NCBI GenBank assembly: GCA_963726755.1
Contig: CAVSDB010000003.1
Location: 186,001-250,000, forward strand
Length of the DNA stretch: 64,000 nucleotides
Direction: 5' to 3'
Origin: DATKIY01 sp963726755
GTDB lineage: Bacteria; Actinomycetota; Actinomycetes; JAHEKZ01
Shown: positions 27,451 through 36,159 of the stretch, piece after piece
How the letters are laid out: every line of letters begins with the position of its first letter
Position numbering within the stretch: position 1 is the first letter of the stretch
The notes under the pieces: model-generated
The model's input: the letters and a program-made list of their open reading frames with translations, nothing else
The model's database searches: none
Told to the model about the DNA's origin: nothing
Made by a program: the position numbers and the translations under genes

Positions 27451-27858
27451 ATGCCTGAATATCGACTCGCTCGAGTAGCCGCATTGCTGGGAGTGAGTGA
27501 CGACACCGTCAGACGATGGGTGGACGCTGGCCGCTTGGTGGCCAAGTCCGACGAGACTGGTCACCTGGTCGTGGCAGGCACCGACCTCGCCACGTTCGCA
27601 AGATCGTCGGCCGAGAGCGACGCTCCATGGTGGGGCTCGATTTCACCGGGCAGCGCGCGCAATCAGTTGGCGGGAATCGTTACGGCCGTCAAACGAGACT
27701 CCGTCATGGCGCAGGTCGATCTGCAGTGTGGGCCGTTTCGAGTCGTCTCGCTCCTGAGCAGCGAAGCCGTCGACGAACTTGGCCTCGAACCCGGTGTTAC
27801 CGCCGTTGCCTCCATCAAAGCTACAAACGTCGTTGTCCTCCGCCCAGACGAGAAGTGA
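27451..27858 (+). CDS. HTH-TOBE molybdate-responsive regulator or molybdate-binding protein
   Basis: 135 residues. The first 50 form a MerR/excisionase-type helix-turn-helix (YRLARVAALLGVSDDTVRRW VDAGRL split across the motif). Residues about 68-133 form a single TOBE/Mop domain (NQLAGIVTAVKRDSVMAQVD, VTAVASIKATNVVVLRP), which binds molybdate or tungstate in this family. The gene is 8 bp ahead of modA, so it probably senses molybdate and controls the modABC operon. The domain order differs from ModE, which uses a different winged helix and two Mop domains. The ATG was chosen because upstream sequence has no homology. Confidence 0.82.
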   Translation: MPEYRLARVAALLGVSDDTVRRWVDAGRLVAKSDETGHLVVAGTDLATFARSSAESDAPWWGSISPGSARNQLAGIVTAVKRDSVMAQVDLQCGPFRVVSLLSSEAVDELGLEPGVTAVASIKATNVVVLRPDEK

Positions 27859-27866
27859 GCCACGAC

Positions 27867-28646
27867 ATGTTCGCTCGAAGCCCAATCATCGCGGTCGGCG
27901 CCATTACGGCAATTGTCTTGGCGCTTGGCGCATGCGGGTCGGACAACAACAGCGCAGATCCTGGTGGGGACCAGCAAACGTTGACCGTGCTAGCGGCCAG
28001 TTCGTTGACCGAGTCGTTCACCACTATCGCCGACCAGTTCGAACAAGCACACGATGGCGTGGACGTTTCGCTCTCATTCGAGTCGTCGTCGACGCTGGCT
28101 ACCCAGGTGGTAGAGGGTGCTCCAGCCGATGTGTTGGCCACCGCGAGCCCCGGGTCGATGCAACCGGTTGTCGATGCGGGAGACGCTGACGGTGATCCGC
28201 AGACATTTGCGACGAACACGGTCGCAATCGCACTTCCCAAAGGAAACCCGGCCGGCATCAAGAACATCGCGGACCTTGACTCACCAGACGTAAAGGTGGC
28301 CGTCTGCGTGGACAGTGCACCGTGCGGATCTGTTGCCGCTGACTTCTTCAACCTGGCCAACCTCAACGTGACACCGGTAACCGAAGAAGTCGACGTGAAG
28401 TCGGTACTTGCCAAAGTTGTCACCGATGAGGTTGATGCGGGAATCGTCTACAACAGCGACATCGTGGCGTCCGGTGACACGATTGAGTCGATCCCCATTC
28501 CAACCAAACTTCTCGTAAGCACCGACTACCTCATCTCCCCACTAACGGCGTCTGAAAATAGTGACCTCGCGCAAGAGTTTGTTGACGCCGTCCTATCACC
28601 AAGCGGTCAGCAGACGCTCGCTGACGCGGGCTTCGTCACCGAGTGA
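27867..28646 (+). CDS. modA: Molybdate ABC transporter substrate-binding lipoprotein
   Basis: 259 residues. The lipoprotein signal ends LALGACG, with Cys lipidation. The mature protein begins LTVLAASSLTESFTTIADQFE, as in ModA; the SLTES serine is an oxyanion contact. FATNTVAIALPKGNPAGI and VDAGIVYNSDIVASG are also family segments. It captures molybdate or tungstate outside the cell and delivers it to ModBC. The gene overlaps modB by 4 bp. Confidence 0.93.
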   Translation: MFARSPIIAVGAITAIVLALGACGSDNNSADPGGDQQTLTVLAASSLTESFTTIADQFEQAHDGVDVSLSFESSSTLATQVVEGAPADVLATASPGSMQPVVDAGDADGDPQTFATNTVAIALPKGNPAGIKNIADLDSPDVKVAVCVDSAPCGSVAADFFNLANLNVTPVTEEVDVKSVLAKVVTDEVDAGIVYNSDIVASGDTIESIPIPTKLLVSTDYLISPLTASENSDLAQEFVDAVLSPSGQQTLADAGFVTE

Positions 28647-29431
28647 GCCGAGCGGTAAGACCTAGGGCACCGCTGCCGTTACTTGTTCCGGCAGCAATCG
28701 GTATTGCGTTTCTCGTTCTTCCTCTAGCGGCACTCGTTTGGCAGGCGCCATGGGGCGACATCATCAACCAACTCAGTGATCCACTTGTTCGAAAAGCATT
28801 GATCCTGTCGCTGGTTACCTCGACTATCGCTACCGCGCTAGTACTGGTGGTCGGCGTACCCCTGGGCTGGATTCTCGCTGAGTCCACGTCGCTCGGTGGG
28901 CGAATCCTCCGAGCCCTAGTGGTACTTCCCCTCGTACTCCCCCCAGTTGTCGGCGGGGTTGCGCTGCTTCTCGCGTTTGGTCGGCGCGGTCTGCTGGGCG
29001 GCCCGCTGTACGACTGGTTCGGATGGACAATTCCCTTCACACCAACGGCCGTTGTCATGGCCGAGGCCTTCGTCGCACTGCCCTTCATGGTGTTAACCGT
29101 CGAGGGAGCGTTGCGCACGCGCGACCGCCGACGCGAGGAGATCGCCTCGACGCTTGGCGCATCCCCATGGCGAGTGGCGCGAACTGTGACCATCCCGCTG
29201 GTTGCACCAGCAATCGTTGCTGGCTCGGTCCTAGCCTGGGCACGTGCCCTAGGCGAATTCGGTGCCACCATAACGTTCGCTGGCAACTTCGCAGGACGAA
29301 CTCAAACCGTTCCGCTCGCCGTGTACCAAGCCTTGGAGAGTGACCGCGACGCCGCCATCACGATGAGTTTGTTGCTCGTCGTTCTCTCAATCATCGTGCT
29401 GCTGTTGATGCGCGACCGCTGGCGTGTCTGA
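28643..29431 (+). CDS. modB: Molybdate ABC transporter permease
   Basis: 262 residues with about six membrane segments. The BPD-transport loop that contacts ModC is EEIASTLGASPWRVARTVTIP, which is continuous with the LVAPAIVAGSVLAWARALGEFGAT region. The GTG start overlaps the modA stop (GTGA), and its end overlaps modC by 8 bp. Confidence 0.93.
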   Translation: MSRAVRPRAPLPLLVPAAIGIAFLVLPLAALVWQAPWGDIINQLSDPLVRKALILSLVTSTIATALVLVVGVPLGWILAESTSLGGRILRALVVLPLVLPPVVGGVALLLAFGRRGLLGGPLYDWFGWTIPFTPTAVVMAEAFVALPFMVLTVEGALRTRDRRREEIASTLGASPWRVARTVTIPLVAPAIVAGSVLAWARALGEFGATITFAGNFAGRTQTVPLAVYQALESDRDAAITMSLLLVVLSIIVLLLMRDRWRV

Positions 29432-30503
29432 GGTGCTATCCGCCCAGTTTGACGTCGCGTTGGAGAAGTTCGCGCTCAGCATCGAATTAGCTGCAGAACC
29501 AGGCCAAGTACTGGCCGTGGTTGGCCCAAACGGGGCGGGCAAAACGACCCTGCTTAGAGTCCTGGCCGGCCTGCAACCGATCGACGCCGGTCGGGTGACT
29601 GTGGGCGGTGAAGTGTGGGATGACCCGGCGACACACGTATTTCGGTCGCCAGATGAACGGCGCTGCGCGCTAGTCCTGGCTGACCCTTTGCTGTTTCCAC
29701 ACCTGTCCGTGAGGGACAACATCACCTATGGGCCGCGGGCAAGGGGAGTCTCCAACAAGGAGAGTTCGGCGCGGGCCGACAGCTGGCTTAGTCGGATGGG
29801 CCTTGCCGACTATGGCGATCGGCGACCGACCACCTTGTCGACCGGTCAGCAACAGCGAGTTGCGCTGGCTCGCGCACTCATCGTCAACCCAAGGCTTCTG
29901 CTCCTCGACGAGCCACTGTCCACGCAAGACCCGTCGGTTCGCTCTGAGCTTCGCTTGCAACTTCGAGCGGTATTGGACGACTACGACGGGGTCTGCATCA
30001 TCGTCACGCACGACGCCATCGATGCACTCACGTTGGCTGATCAAGTGGTGGTGCTCGAAGACGGCAAGATCGCCCAACAAGGAACGGCTCAGCACCTCAC
30101 GAGTCAACCGGCAACGCGCTTTATCGCACAGATGGTTGGCTTAAACCTTCTCCAAGGCACCGCCAAGGGGCGCCTGATTTCACTTGAGGGCGGTGGCGTA
30201 CTCAACGTGGCTGACGACTGCGATGGTCCAGTAATGGCCTCCTTCTCTCCTCACTCATTGGTGCTGAGCTCTCCGACTGCTCACGGGAGAAGGGGTGCTA
30301 CCACCAGCAGTCCACGCAACCAGTGGCCCATGACGGTGATCGATGTGCAACACGTCCTCGGACGGGTCCGTGCCGAACTTGCCGGCCCGCCGACGGTCAT
30401 CGCCGAGGTAACTCCGTCTGCGGCGGCCGAGCTGGACCTGAGGATCGGCCGCGAGCTCGTGGTGTCGCTTAAGGCCACCGAAGTCGAGGTGTACGCCGGC
30501 TAA
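29424..30503 (+). CDS. modC: Molybdate ABC transporter ATP-binding protein
   Basis: 359 residues. Walker A is GPNGAGKTTLL, Walker B is LLLLDEPLSTQD and the H-loop is IIVTHD. The signature is LSTGQQQR, with Thr at the usual first Gly. A C-terminal TOBE-type domain (residues about 285-358) ends with TEVEVYAG; sequence such as GRELVVSLKATEVEVY is typical. The GTG start is coupled to modB. The protein powers molybdate uptake for molybdopterin enzymes, none of which is in the window. Confidence 0.92.
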   Translation: MSEVLSAQFDVALEKFALSIELAAEPGQVLAVVGPNGAGKTTLLRVLAGLQPIDAGRVTVGGEVWDDPATHVFRSPDERRCALVLADPLLFPHLSVRDNITYGPRARGVSNKESSARADSWLSRMGLADYGDRRPTTLSTGQQQRVALARALIVNPRLLLLDEPLSTQDPSVRSELRLQLRAVLDDYDGVCIIVTHDAIDALTLADQVVVLEDGKIAQQGTAQHLTSQPATRFIAQMVGLNLLQGTAKGRLISLEGGGVLNVADDCDGPVMASFSPHSLVLSSPTAHGRRGATTSSPRNQWPMTVIDVQHVLGRVRAELAGPPTVIAEVTPSAAAELDLRIGRELVVSLKATEVEVYAG

Positions 30504-30551
30504 ATCGTCGACTCGATAACATCGACCTAACGACGACCGGAGGGATTCACC

Positions 30552-31553
30552 GTGAGCGAACAACCCGGCCAGGCTGAGGTCCCCGATCGAAATCTAGGCC
30601 TTGAACTCGGACGAGTGACCGAGGCCGCCGCCATCGCAGGCTCACGTTGGGTGGGTCGCGGTGACAAGAACGGTGCCGACGGAGCAGCCGTCAACGCAAT
30701 GCGTCGACTGATCAACACGGTCGCGATGAACGGCACCGTCGTCATCGGCGAGGGCGAGAAGGATGACGCCCCGATGCTGTTCAACGGCGAGCGAGTGGGT
30801 GACGGCACCGGTCCAGACGTCGACGTCGCGGTCGATCCCATCGACGGCACGACGCTGACCGCCAAGGGCATGAGTAATGCGTTGTCGGTCATTGCGGTTG
30901 CCGAGCGCGGAACGATGTTCGATCCGTCAGCCGTGTTCTACATGGAGAAGTTGGCCACTGGACCTGAGTCCGCCGAGGTCGTCGACATTCGGCTGCCGGC
31001 CAAGGAGAACATCCGACGGGTCGCCAAGGCCAAGGGCGTCGAACAGCAAGACGTCACGGTGTGCGTTCTCGACCGTCCCCGCCACGACGCGCTGGTGCGC
31101 GAGATCCGAGACACCGGTGCTCGCATCAAGTTCATCTCAGACGGTGACGTCGCCGGCGCGATCATGGCTTGTCGCGACGAGACCGGCGTCGACCTGTTGC
31201 TCGGTATTGGCGGCACTCCCGAAGGCATCATCTCTGCAGTTGCGATCAAGTGCCTCGGCGGTGTGATCCAGGGCCGGCTCTGGCCGATCGACGATGACGA
31301 GAAACAAAAGGCGATCGACGCCGGACACGACCTCGGGCGGGTTCTATCTACCGACGATCTCGTCAGCAGCGACAACGTGTTCTTCGCGGCCACCGGTGTC
31401 ACGGACGGCGAACTGCTTCACGGCGTCCGGTTTCACACGGGCGGCGCAACCACGCAGACGTTGGTCATGCGCAGTAAGAGCGGCACCATTCGCTTCATGG
31501 AGAGCGACCACAAGTTGAGGAAGTTGCGCAAGTATGCGGCGGTGCAGTTCTGA
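30552..31553 (+). CDS. glpX: Fructose-1,6-bisphosphatase, class II
   Basis: 333 residues. The metal-site motifs are VIGEGEKDDAPML and VDPIDGTTLTAKGM. Later segments include LLGIGGTPEGIISAVAIKCLGG and GVTDGELLHGVRF. It is the gluconeogenic FBPase of most actinobacteria. The gene has GGAGGG before its GTG. It usually sits next to DUF4245; here the mod operon lies between them. Confidence 0.96.
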   Translation: MSEQPGQAEVPDRNLGLELGRVTEAAAIAGSRWVGRGDKNGADGAAVNAMRRLINTVAMNGTVVIGEGEKDDAPMLFNGERVGDGTGPDVDVAVDPIDGTTLTAKGMSNALSVIAVAERGTMFDPSAVFYMEKLATGPESAEVVDIRLPAKENIRRVAKAKGVEQQDVTVCVLDRPRHDALVREIRDTGARIKFISDGDVAGAIMACRDETGVDLLLGIGGTPEGIISAVAIKCLGGVIQGRLWPIDDDEKQKAIDAGHDLGRVLSTDDLVSSDNVFFAATGVTDGELLHGVRFHTGGATTQTLVMRSKSGTIRFMESDHKLRKLRKYAAVQF

Positions 31554-32470
31554 CGTCTGCTGACGACACTCCTGCCATTGCGCTTCGCGGGGTAATCAAG
31601 CAGTTCGGTCCGATCACCGCGGTCGACGGGCTGGACCTTGTCGTTCCGCGCGGAATCGTCATGGGACTGCTTGGCCCCAACGGCGCGGGCAAGTCGACGA
31701 CGATGCGCATGCTCACCGGGCAAGCTAGCCCGACGGGAGGCACGATCGAAGTCCTTGGGCTGCCGGTGCCGTCGAAGTCGAAACAAGCCAGGGCTCGTAT
31801 GGGAGTCGTCCCTCAACTGGACAATCTCGAGACCGAGTTGACTGCGCGCGAGAACCTGCAACTGTTCGCAGCGCTCTATCGCATCCCCCACCGCGAACGT
31901 GGCGCCGCCGTCGACAAAGCGCTCGCGCTGGCCCAACTCACCGATCGTGCTGACTCCAAGGTTGCGGAACTGTCAGGCGGGATGAAACGTCGCCTGCTGA
32001 TAGCGCGCGGGCTCGTCCACGATCCGGAATTGGTGCTGCTCGACGAGCCAACTGTTGGCCTCGACCCGCAGGTACGACAGGATTTGTGGTCGCTGATCGA
32101 CGGACTTCGAACTCAGGGCAAGACCGTGCTGATGTCAACGCACTACATCGAGGAAGCCGAACGCTTGGCCGATGACGTTGCCGTCATGTCGCACGGCCGC
32201 ATCGTCGCGCAGGGTCCCCCGAAGACGTTGCTCGCCGATCACGTCGGTGAGTTGGCAATGGAGTATTACGGTCCCCCAGATCGGCTAGCCGAGATTGAGC
32301 AGCGAGCGGCTCAGGCAGGGGTTGCTACCCGACGGACAGGTCCGTCCATCTCCGTTCTCGGCGCAGAACGCGTGCCGGAGGATCTGCTCGCCGAACTAGG
32401 CGATGGCCTGCAACGCGTCGCCAACCTCGAAGACGTCTTCGTACTGCTGACAGGGGAGGTACTTGAGTGA
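31550..32470 (+). CDS. ABC-2 type exporter ATP-binding protein
   Basis: Walker A is GPNGAGKSTTM, the signature is LSGGMKRR, Walker B is LVLLDEPTVGLD and the H-loop is MSTHYIEEAERL. Homology clearly begins before the first ATG (31661): AIALRGVIKQFGPITAVDGL is in frame, but this stretch has no ATG, GTG or TTG back to a stop. The only plausible start is CTG at 31550, overlapping the glpX stop (CTGA); an indel near the glpX end is the other explanation. With the next gene it makes a drug or lipid exporter of the DrrA type. Confidence 0.85.
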   Translation: MTSADDTPAIALRGVIKQFGPITAVDGLDLVVPRGIVMGLLGPNGAGKSTTMRMLTGQASPTGGTIEVLGLPVPSKSKQARARMGVVPQLDNLETELTARENLQLFAALYRIPHRERGAAVDKALALAQLTDRADSKVAELSGGMKRRLLIARGLVHDPELVLLDEPTVGLDPQVRQDLWSLIDGLRTQGKTVLMSTHYIEEAERLADDVAVMSHGRIVAQGPPKTLLADHVGELAMEYYGPPDRLAEIEQRAAQAGVATRRTGPSISVLGAERVPEDLLAELGDGLQRVANLEDVFVLLTGEVLE

Positions 32471-33253
32471 GCACCACGACAGGCACCCACAGGTTTGAGT
32501 GGGCGACGTTCGAGGGCATGTGGACGCGCGAGTTGATGCTCTTCAAGCGCTACTGGGCATCAACGACCGTTTCATCAGTGCTGCAGCCAGTGATCTATCT
32601 GCTGGCGTTCGGCCTTGGCGTCGGAACGATGATCGCTTCGGTCGACGGCATCAGTTACGTCGAGTTCGTCGGAACCGGAAGCGTCGCCACGGCGGTGCTG
32701 TTCGCCTCCGCGTTCCCGGGGATGTTCAACACCTACGTCCGCAGGGTTTTCCAGCGCACATACGACGGCATCCTTGCGGCTCCGGTGGACGTGGCCGAAA
32801 TGGTGACTGCCGAAGCGTCGTGGATCGCGGTGAAGGCTGGGCTTTACGGCAGCATCCCGCTTGATCGTCACGATGTTCTTCGGGCTCACTCCGACCTGGG
32901 GGATGTTGCTCGTACCGTTCATCGGGACGCTGACCGGGCTTGGGTTCGCCCTGTTTGGGATGTGGGTCTCGGCGATCGTCAAGACCATCGACGAAACGAC
33001 CTATGTCACGTCAGCGGTTCTGACGCCCCTGTTCCTGATCGCCGGAACGTTCTTCCCGATCACCAACTTGCCTGACTGGGCGCAGATCGCCGCGCAGTTC
33101 AACCCGCTGTACCACTGCGTTCAACTCGTCCGAGATGTCAGCTTCCACTGGAACACCGGCCACGACCTGTACCACCTCTCGGTGCTCATCGCCTTCGCCA
33201 TCCTCATGTGGCTCCTAGCAGTCCCAGCCCTCCGCCGCGCCCTCCTCGACTGA
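32467..33253 (+). CDS. ABC-2 type exporter permease, frameshifted
   Basis: Membrane partner of the preceding ATPase; the start overlaps its stop (GTGA). The first frame gives the N-terminal half (WTRELMLFKRYWASTTVSSV, LQPVIYLLAFGLG, GTGSVATAVLFASAFPGMFN, RTYDGILAAPV). The second, from about 32850, gives LIVTMFFGLTPTWGML, FLIAGTFFPITNLPDWAQ, FNPLYHCVQLVRDV and a hydrophobic C-terminus. Together they match a complete DrrB/NodJ-type permease of about 260 residues. The single frame change near 32850 is probably an indel. Confidence 0.82.
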
Positions 33254-33342
33254 AACCAACGTTGATTCCGGGACCGCGTCGAACTCGAGTTGAAACCCAG
33301 CAATTCCTTGTTCCCCTCTCGCGCCGTAGAACTCCAATATCG

Positions 33343-33388
33343 CTGTGGATTCGCGGGCCCACAGGCTGTGGATCCGCGGAATCCACAG
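33343..33388. repeat. Nested inverted repeats in the fumarase upstream region
   Basis: CTGTGGAT (33366-33373) and ATCCACAG (33381-33388) form an 8-bp hairpin around CCGCGGA. A further copy, CTGTGGATTCGCGG, lies at 33343-33356 and pairs imperfectly with the right arm. The 252-bp gap between the exporter and the fumarase contains nothing else I can identify. It may be a bidirectional terminator for the exporter operon or an operator. The TGTGGAT cores resemble DnaA boxes only partly. Confidence 0.5.
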
Positions 33389-33505
33389 ATGAATAGGGAG
33401 TTTGTTGCACCAGAGCGGGAGAACGCGTCGTTCTTAGGGTTTGGTGGTGCGGCGGGGAACTGGAGCGGGAGGGAAGGGCGACCAGGGCTGGAATAGGCTG
33501 GCGGT

Positions 33506-35164
33506 ATGCCGGAATTTGCGTACTCCGACCTCCTCCCCATCGCGCCTGACGACACGACCTACCGGCTGGTCACCGACGACGGCGTCAGCACGTTCGAGGT
33601 CGACGGCGCTCAGTTCCTTCGGGTGCATCCCGACGCCCTGACGAGGTTGGCATACGAGGGCATGCACGACATCGCACACTTCCTACGCACCGCGCACCTT
33701 GAGCAACTTCGCGCGATCCTCGACGACCCTGACGCCAGCCCCAACGACCGCTTCGTCGCCCTCGACCTGCTCAAGAACGCCAACATCGCCGCCGGCGGCG
33801 TGCTCCCCATGTGCCAGGACACCGGTACCGCGATCATCATGGGCAAGAAGGGCGAACGCGTCGTGACCGGAGGCGGCGACGCCGAGGCCTTGAGCCGCGG
33901 GGTTTACGACGCCTACACCCGGCTCAACCTGCGCTACTCGCAGATGGCTCCCCTCACCATGTGGGAGGAGAAGAACACCGGCTCGAATCTCCCAGCACAG
34001 ATCGACCTCTACGCCGCGGACGGCGACGCCTACCACTTCTTGCTGATGGCTAAGGGTGGTGGCAGCGCCAACAAGTCGTTCCTGTTCCAAGAGACCAAGG
34101 CGATCCTCAACCCAGCTGCGATGCGCAGATTCCTCGACGAGAAACTGCGCAGCTTGGGCACCGCCGCGTGCCCTCCGTATCACCTGGCGATCGTGGTCGG
34201 CGGCACCAGCGCGGAGTACGCACTCAAGACCGCGAAGTACGCCAGCGCTAAATACCTAGACACCCTGCCAACGTCCGGCGATGCCACGGGGCACGCCTTC
34301 CGCGACCTCGAACTCGAAGAAGAAGTCCTGCAACTCACCCGCGAGTTCGGTATCGGTGCCCAATTCGGCGGCAAGTACTTCTGTCACGACGTTCGCGTCG
34401 TCCGCCTCCCCCGGCACGGTGCCAGCCTGCCGGTCGCGATTGCAGTGTCGTGCTCCGCCGACCGCCAGACAAAAGGAAAGATCACCGCTGACGGTGTCTT
34501 CCTCGAACAACTCGAGACCGACCCCGCGCGCTTCCTCCCCGAAGTCGTGGACGAACACCTCGACGACGACGTCATCCACATCGACCTGAACCGTCCAATG
34601 AGCGAGATTCGCGCCGAACTCACCCGCTACCCCGTCAAGACCCGACTCTCACTCAGCGGACCAATGGTCGTAGCCCGAGACATCGCTCACGCCAAGATCA
34701 AGGACTTGCTGGACGCCGGGCAGCCGATGCCCGACTACCTACGAGACAAGGTCGTCTACTACGCCGGACCAGCGAAGACTCCTGACGGCTACGCGTCGGG
34801 CTCGTTTGGTCCCACCACAGCCGGACGCATGGACTCCTACGTCGATCAGTTCCAGAAAGCCGGCGGTTCCTACGTCATGCTCGCCAAGGGCAACCGATCT
34901 GCGCAGGTCACCAAGGCGTGCCACGAAAACGGTGGCTTCTACCTCGGGTCGATTGGCGGTCCGGCCGCTCGGTTGGCTCAGGACGTCATCAAGCGGGTGG
35001 ACGTCCTGGAGTTCGCCGAACTCGGCATGGAGGCGGTCTGGCAGATCGACGTGGAGGACTTCCCGGCGTTCGTCGTCGTCGACGACAAAGGCAACGACTT
35101 CTTCGCCGCAACCAGCAGCCCTCCCCTCGTCAACATCCAGCCGCGTCGCTCGGCCGAGGTTTAA
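33506..35164 (+). CDS. Fumarate hydratase, class I (iron-sulfur, FumA/FumB type)
   Basis: 552 residues with alpha and beta domains in one chain. The [4Fe-4S] cysteines are likely those in LPMCQDTGTA, GKYFCHDV and the Cys near VAIAVSCSADR. The C-terminal beta domain shows AGPAKTPDGYASGSFGPTTAGRMDSYV and VMLAKGNRSAQVTKAC. It hydrates fumarate to malate and follows the succinate dehydrogenase reaction in the TCA cycle. Many actinobacteria have class II FumC at this chromosomal position instead. The cluster makes the enzyme oxygen-sensitive. Confidence 0.95.
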   Translation: MPEFAYSDLLPIAPDDTTYRLVTDDGVSTFEVDGAQFLRVHPDALTRLAYEGMHDIAHFLRTAHLEQLRAILDDPDASPNDRFVALDLLKNANIAAGGVLPMCQDTGTAIIMGKKGERVVTGGGDAEALSRGVYDAYTRLNLRYSQMAPLTMWEEKNTGSNLPAQIDLYAADGDAYHFLLMAKGGGSANKSFLFQETKAILNPAAMRRFLDEKLRSLGTAACPPYHLAIVVGGTSAEYALKTAKYASAKYLDTLPTSGDATGHAFRDLELEEEVLQLTREFGIGAQFGGKYFCHDVRVVRLPRHGASLPVAIAVSCSADRQTKGKITADGVFLEQLETDPARFLPEVVDEHLDDDVIHIDLNRPMSEIRAELTRYPVKTRLSLSGPMVVARDIAHAKIKDLLDAGQPMPDYLRDKVVYYAGPAKTPDGYASGSFGPTTAGRMDSYVDQFQKAGGSYVMLAKGNRSAQVTKACHENGGFYLGSIGGPAARLAQDVIKRVDVLEFAELGMEAVWQIDVEDFPAFVVVDDKGNDFFAATSSPPLVNIQPRRSAEV

Positions 35165-35172
35165 CGCTGACG

Positions 35173-36159
35173 ATGAAAATCACTGCGCTCGCCGGGGGTA
35201 TCGGTGCTGCTCGCTTTCTCGGCGGCCTGCTCGACGCCTTAACTGAACGCACCGACGAACTCCGTGCGGCTGAAGTCACCGTCATCGGTAACACCGCCGA
35301 CGACATCACGCTGTTCGGACTTCGCGTCTGCCCCGACCTTGACACCGTCATGTACACGCTCGGCGGCGGCATCCACACCGAGCAAGGTTGGGGTCGGGCC
35401 GACGAGACCTTCACGCTGCGCGACGAGCTGCGTGCCTACGATGTTCCGCCGGACTGGTTCACGCTTGGCGACCGGGACTTCGCCACGCACATCGTGCGTA
35501 CTCAGATGCTGCGTTCCGGCTGGTCACTGTCCGACGTAACTGCGGCGCTCTGCACTCGGTGGCAGCCCGGACTCACGCTGCTGCCGATGAGCGACGATCC
35601 CGTCGAGACGCACGTTGTCATCGACGATCCCGCGGATCCCGAAGGACGCAAGGCCGTGCACTTCCAGGAGTGGTGGGTACGGCTGCACGCCGAACCGGTC
35701 GCCCACGAGTTCGTGTTTCTCGGTGCCGACGAAGCAAAGCCTGCGCCAGGAGTCATCGAAGCCATAGCGACTGCTGACGTTCTGCTCTTGCCGCCGTCCA
35801 ACCCCGTAGTCAGCATCGGGCCGATCCTTCGGATTCCCGGTATCGCCGACGCCGTACGAGCCACAAGTGCGCCCGTCATCGGCGTCTCGCCCATCATCGG
35901 GGGCGCACCTGTGCGGGGGATGGCGGACGCCTGCCTGAGCGCCATCGGAGTAGCGACATCAGCCGACGCCGTCGCCGCGCATTACGGAGCACGCATCGCC
36001 GGAGGCTTGCTCGACGGCTGGCTGGTCGACGACTGCGACGCTGCTGCCTCGACCCCCGGCGTCGCTCAACGCTCACTGCCGTTGCTGATGTCGGACGCAG
36101 CGGCGACCGCCGCGATCGCCAACACCGCCCTCGACCTGGCTCTTGCACTCCGTGGCTGA
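35173..36159 (+). CDS. fbiA: 2-phospho-L-lactate (or phosphoenolpyruvate-derived) transferase of F420 biosynthesis
   Basis: 328 residues, the CofD/FbiA family. The N-terminal motif is LAGGIGAARFLGGL, with GNTADDITLFGL and YTLGGGIHTEQGWGRADET. Conserved LLPPSNPVVSIGPIL and GVSPIIGGAPVRGMAD follow. It joins the phospho-acid guanosine diphosphate intermediate to the flavin Fo to give (dehydro-)F420-0. ATG 35173 is the family start, and its stop overlaps fbiB by 8 bp. Confidence 0.95.
   Translation: MKITALAGGIGAARFLGGLLDALTERTDELRAAEVTVIGNTADDITLFGLRVCPDLDTVMYTLGGGIHTEQGWGRADETFTLRDELRAYDVPPDWFTLGDRDFATHIVRTQMLRSGWSLSDVTAALCTRWQPGLTLLPMSDDPVETHVVIDDPADPEGRKAVHFQEWWVRLHAEPVAHEFVFLGADEAKPAPGVIEAIATADVLLLPPSNPVVSIGPILRIPGIADAVRATSAPVIGVSPIIGGAPVRGMADACLSAIGVATSADAVAAHYGARIAGGLLDGWLVDDCDAAASTPGVAQRSLPLLMSDAAATAAIANTALDLALALRG

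Noticed and set aside
33343..33388. Replication origin suggested by TGTGGAT/ATCCACA boxes
   Set aside because: Boxes match the DnaA consensus at only seven of nine positions, are few, and no dnaA, dnaN or gidA gene is near.
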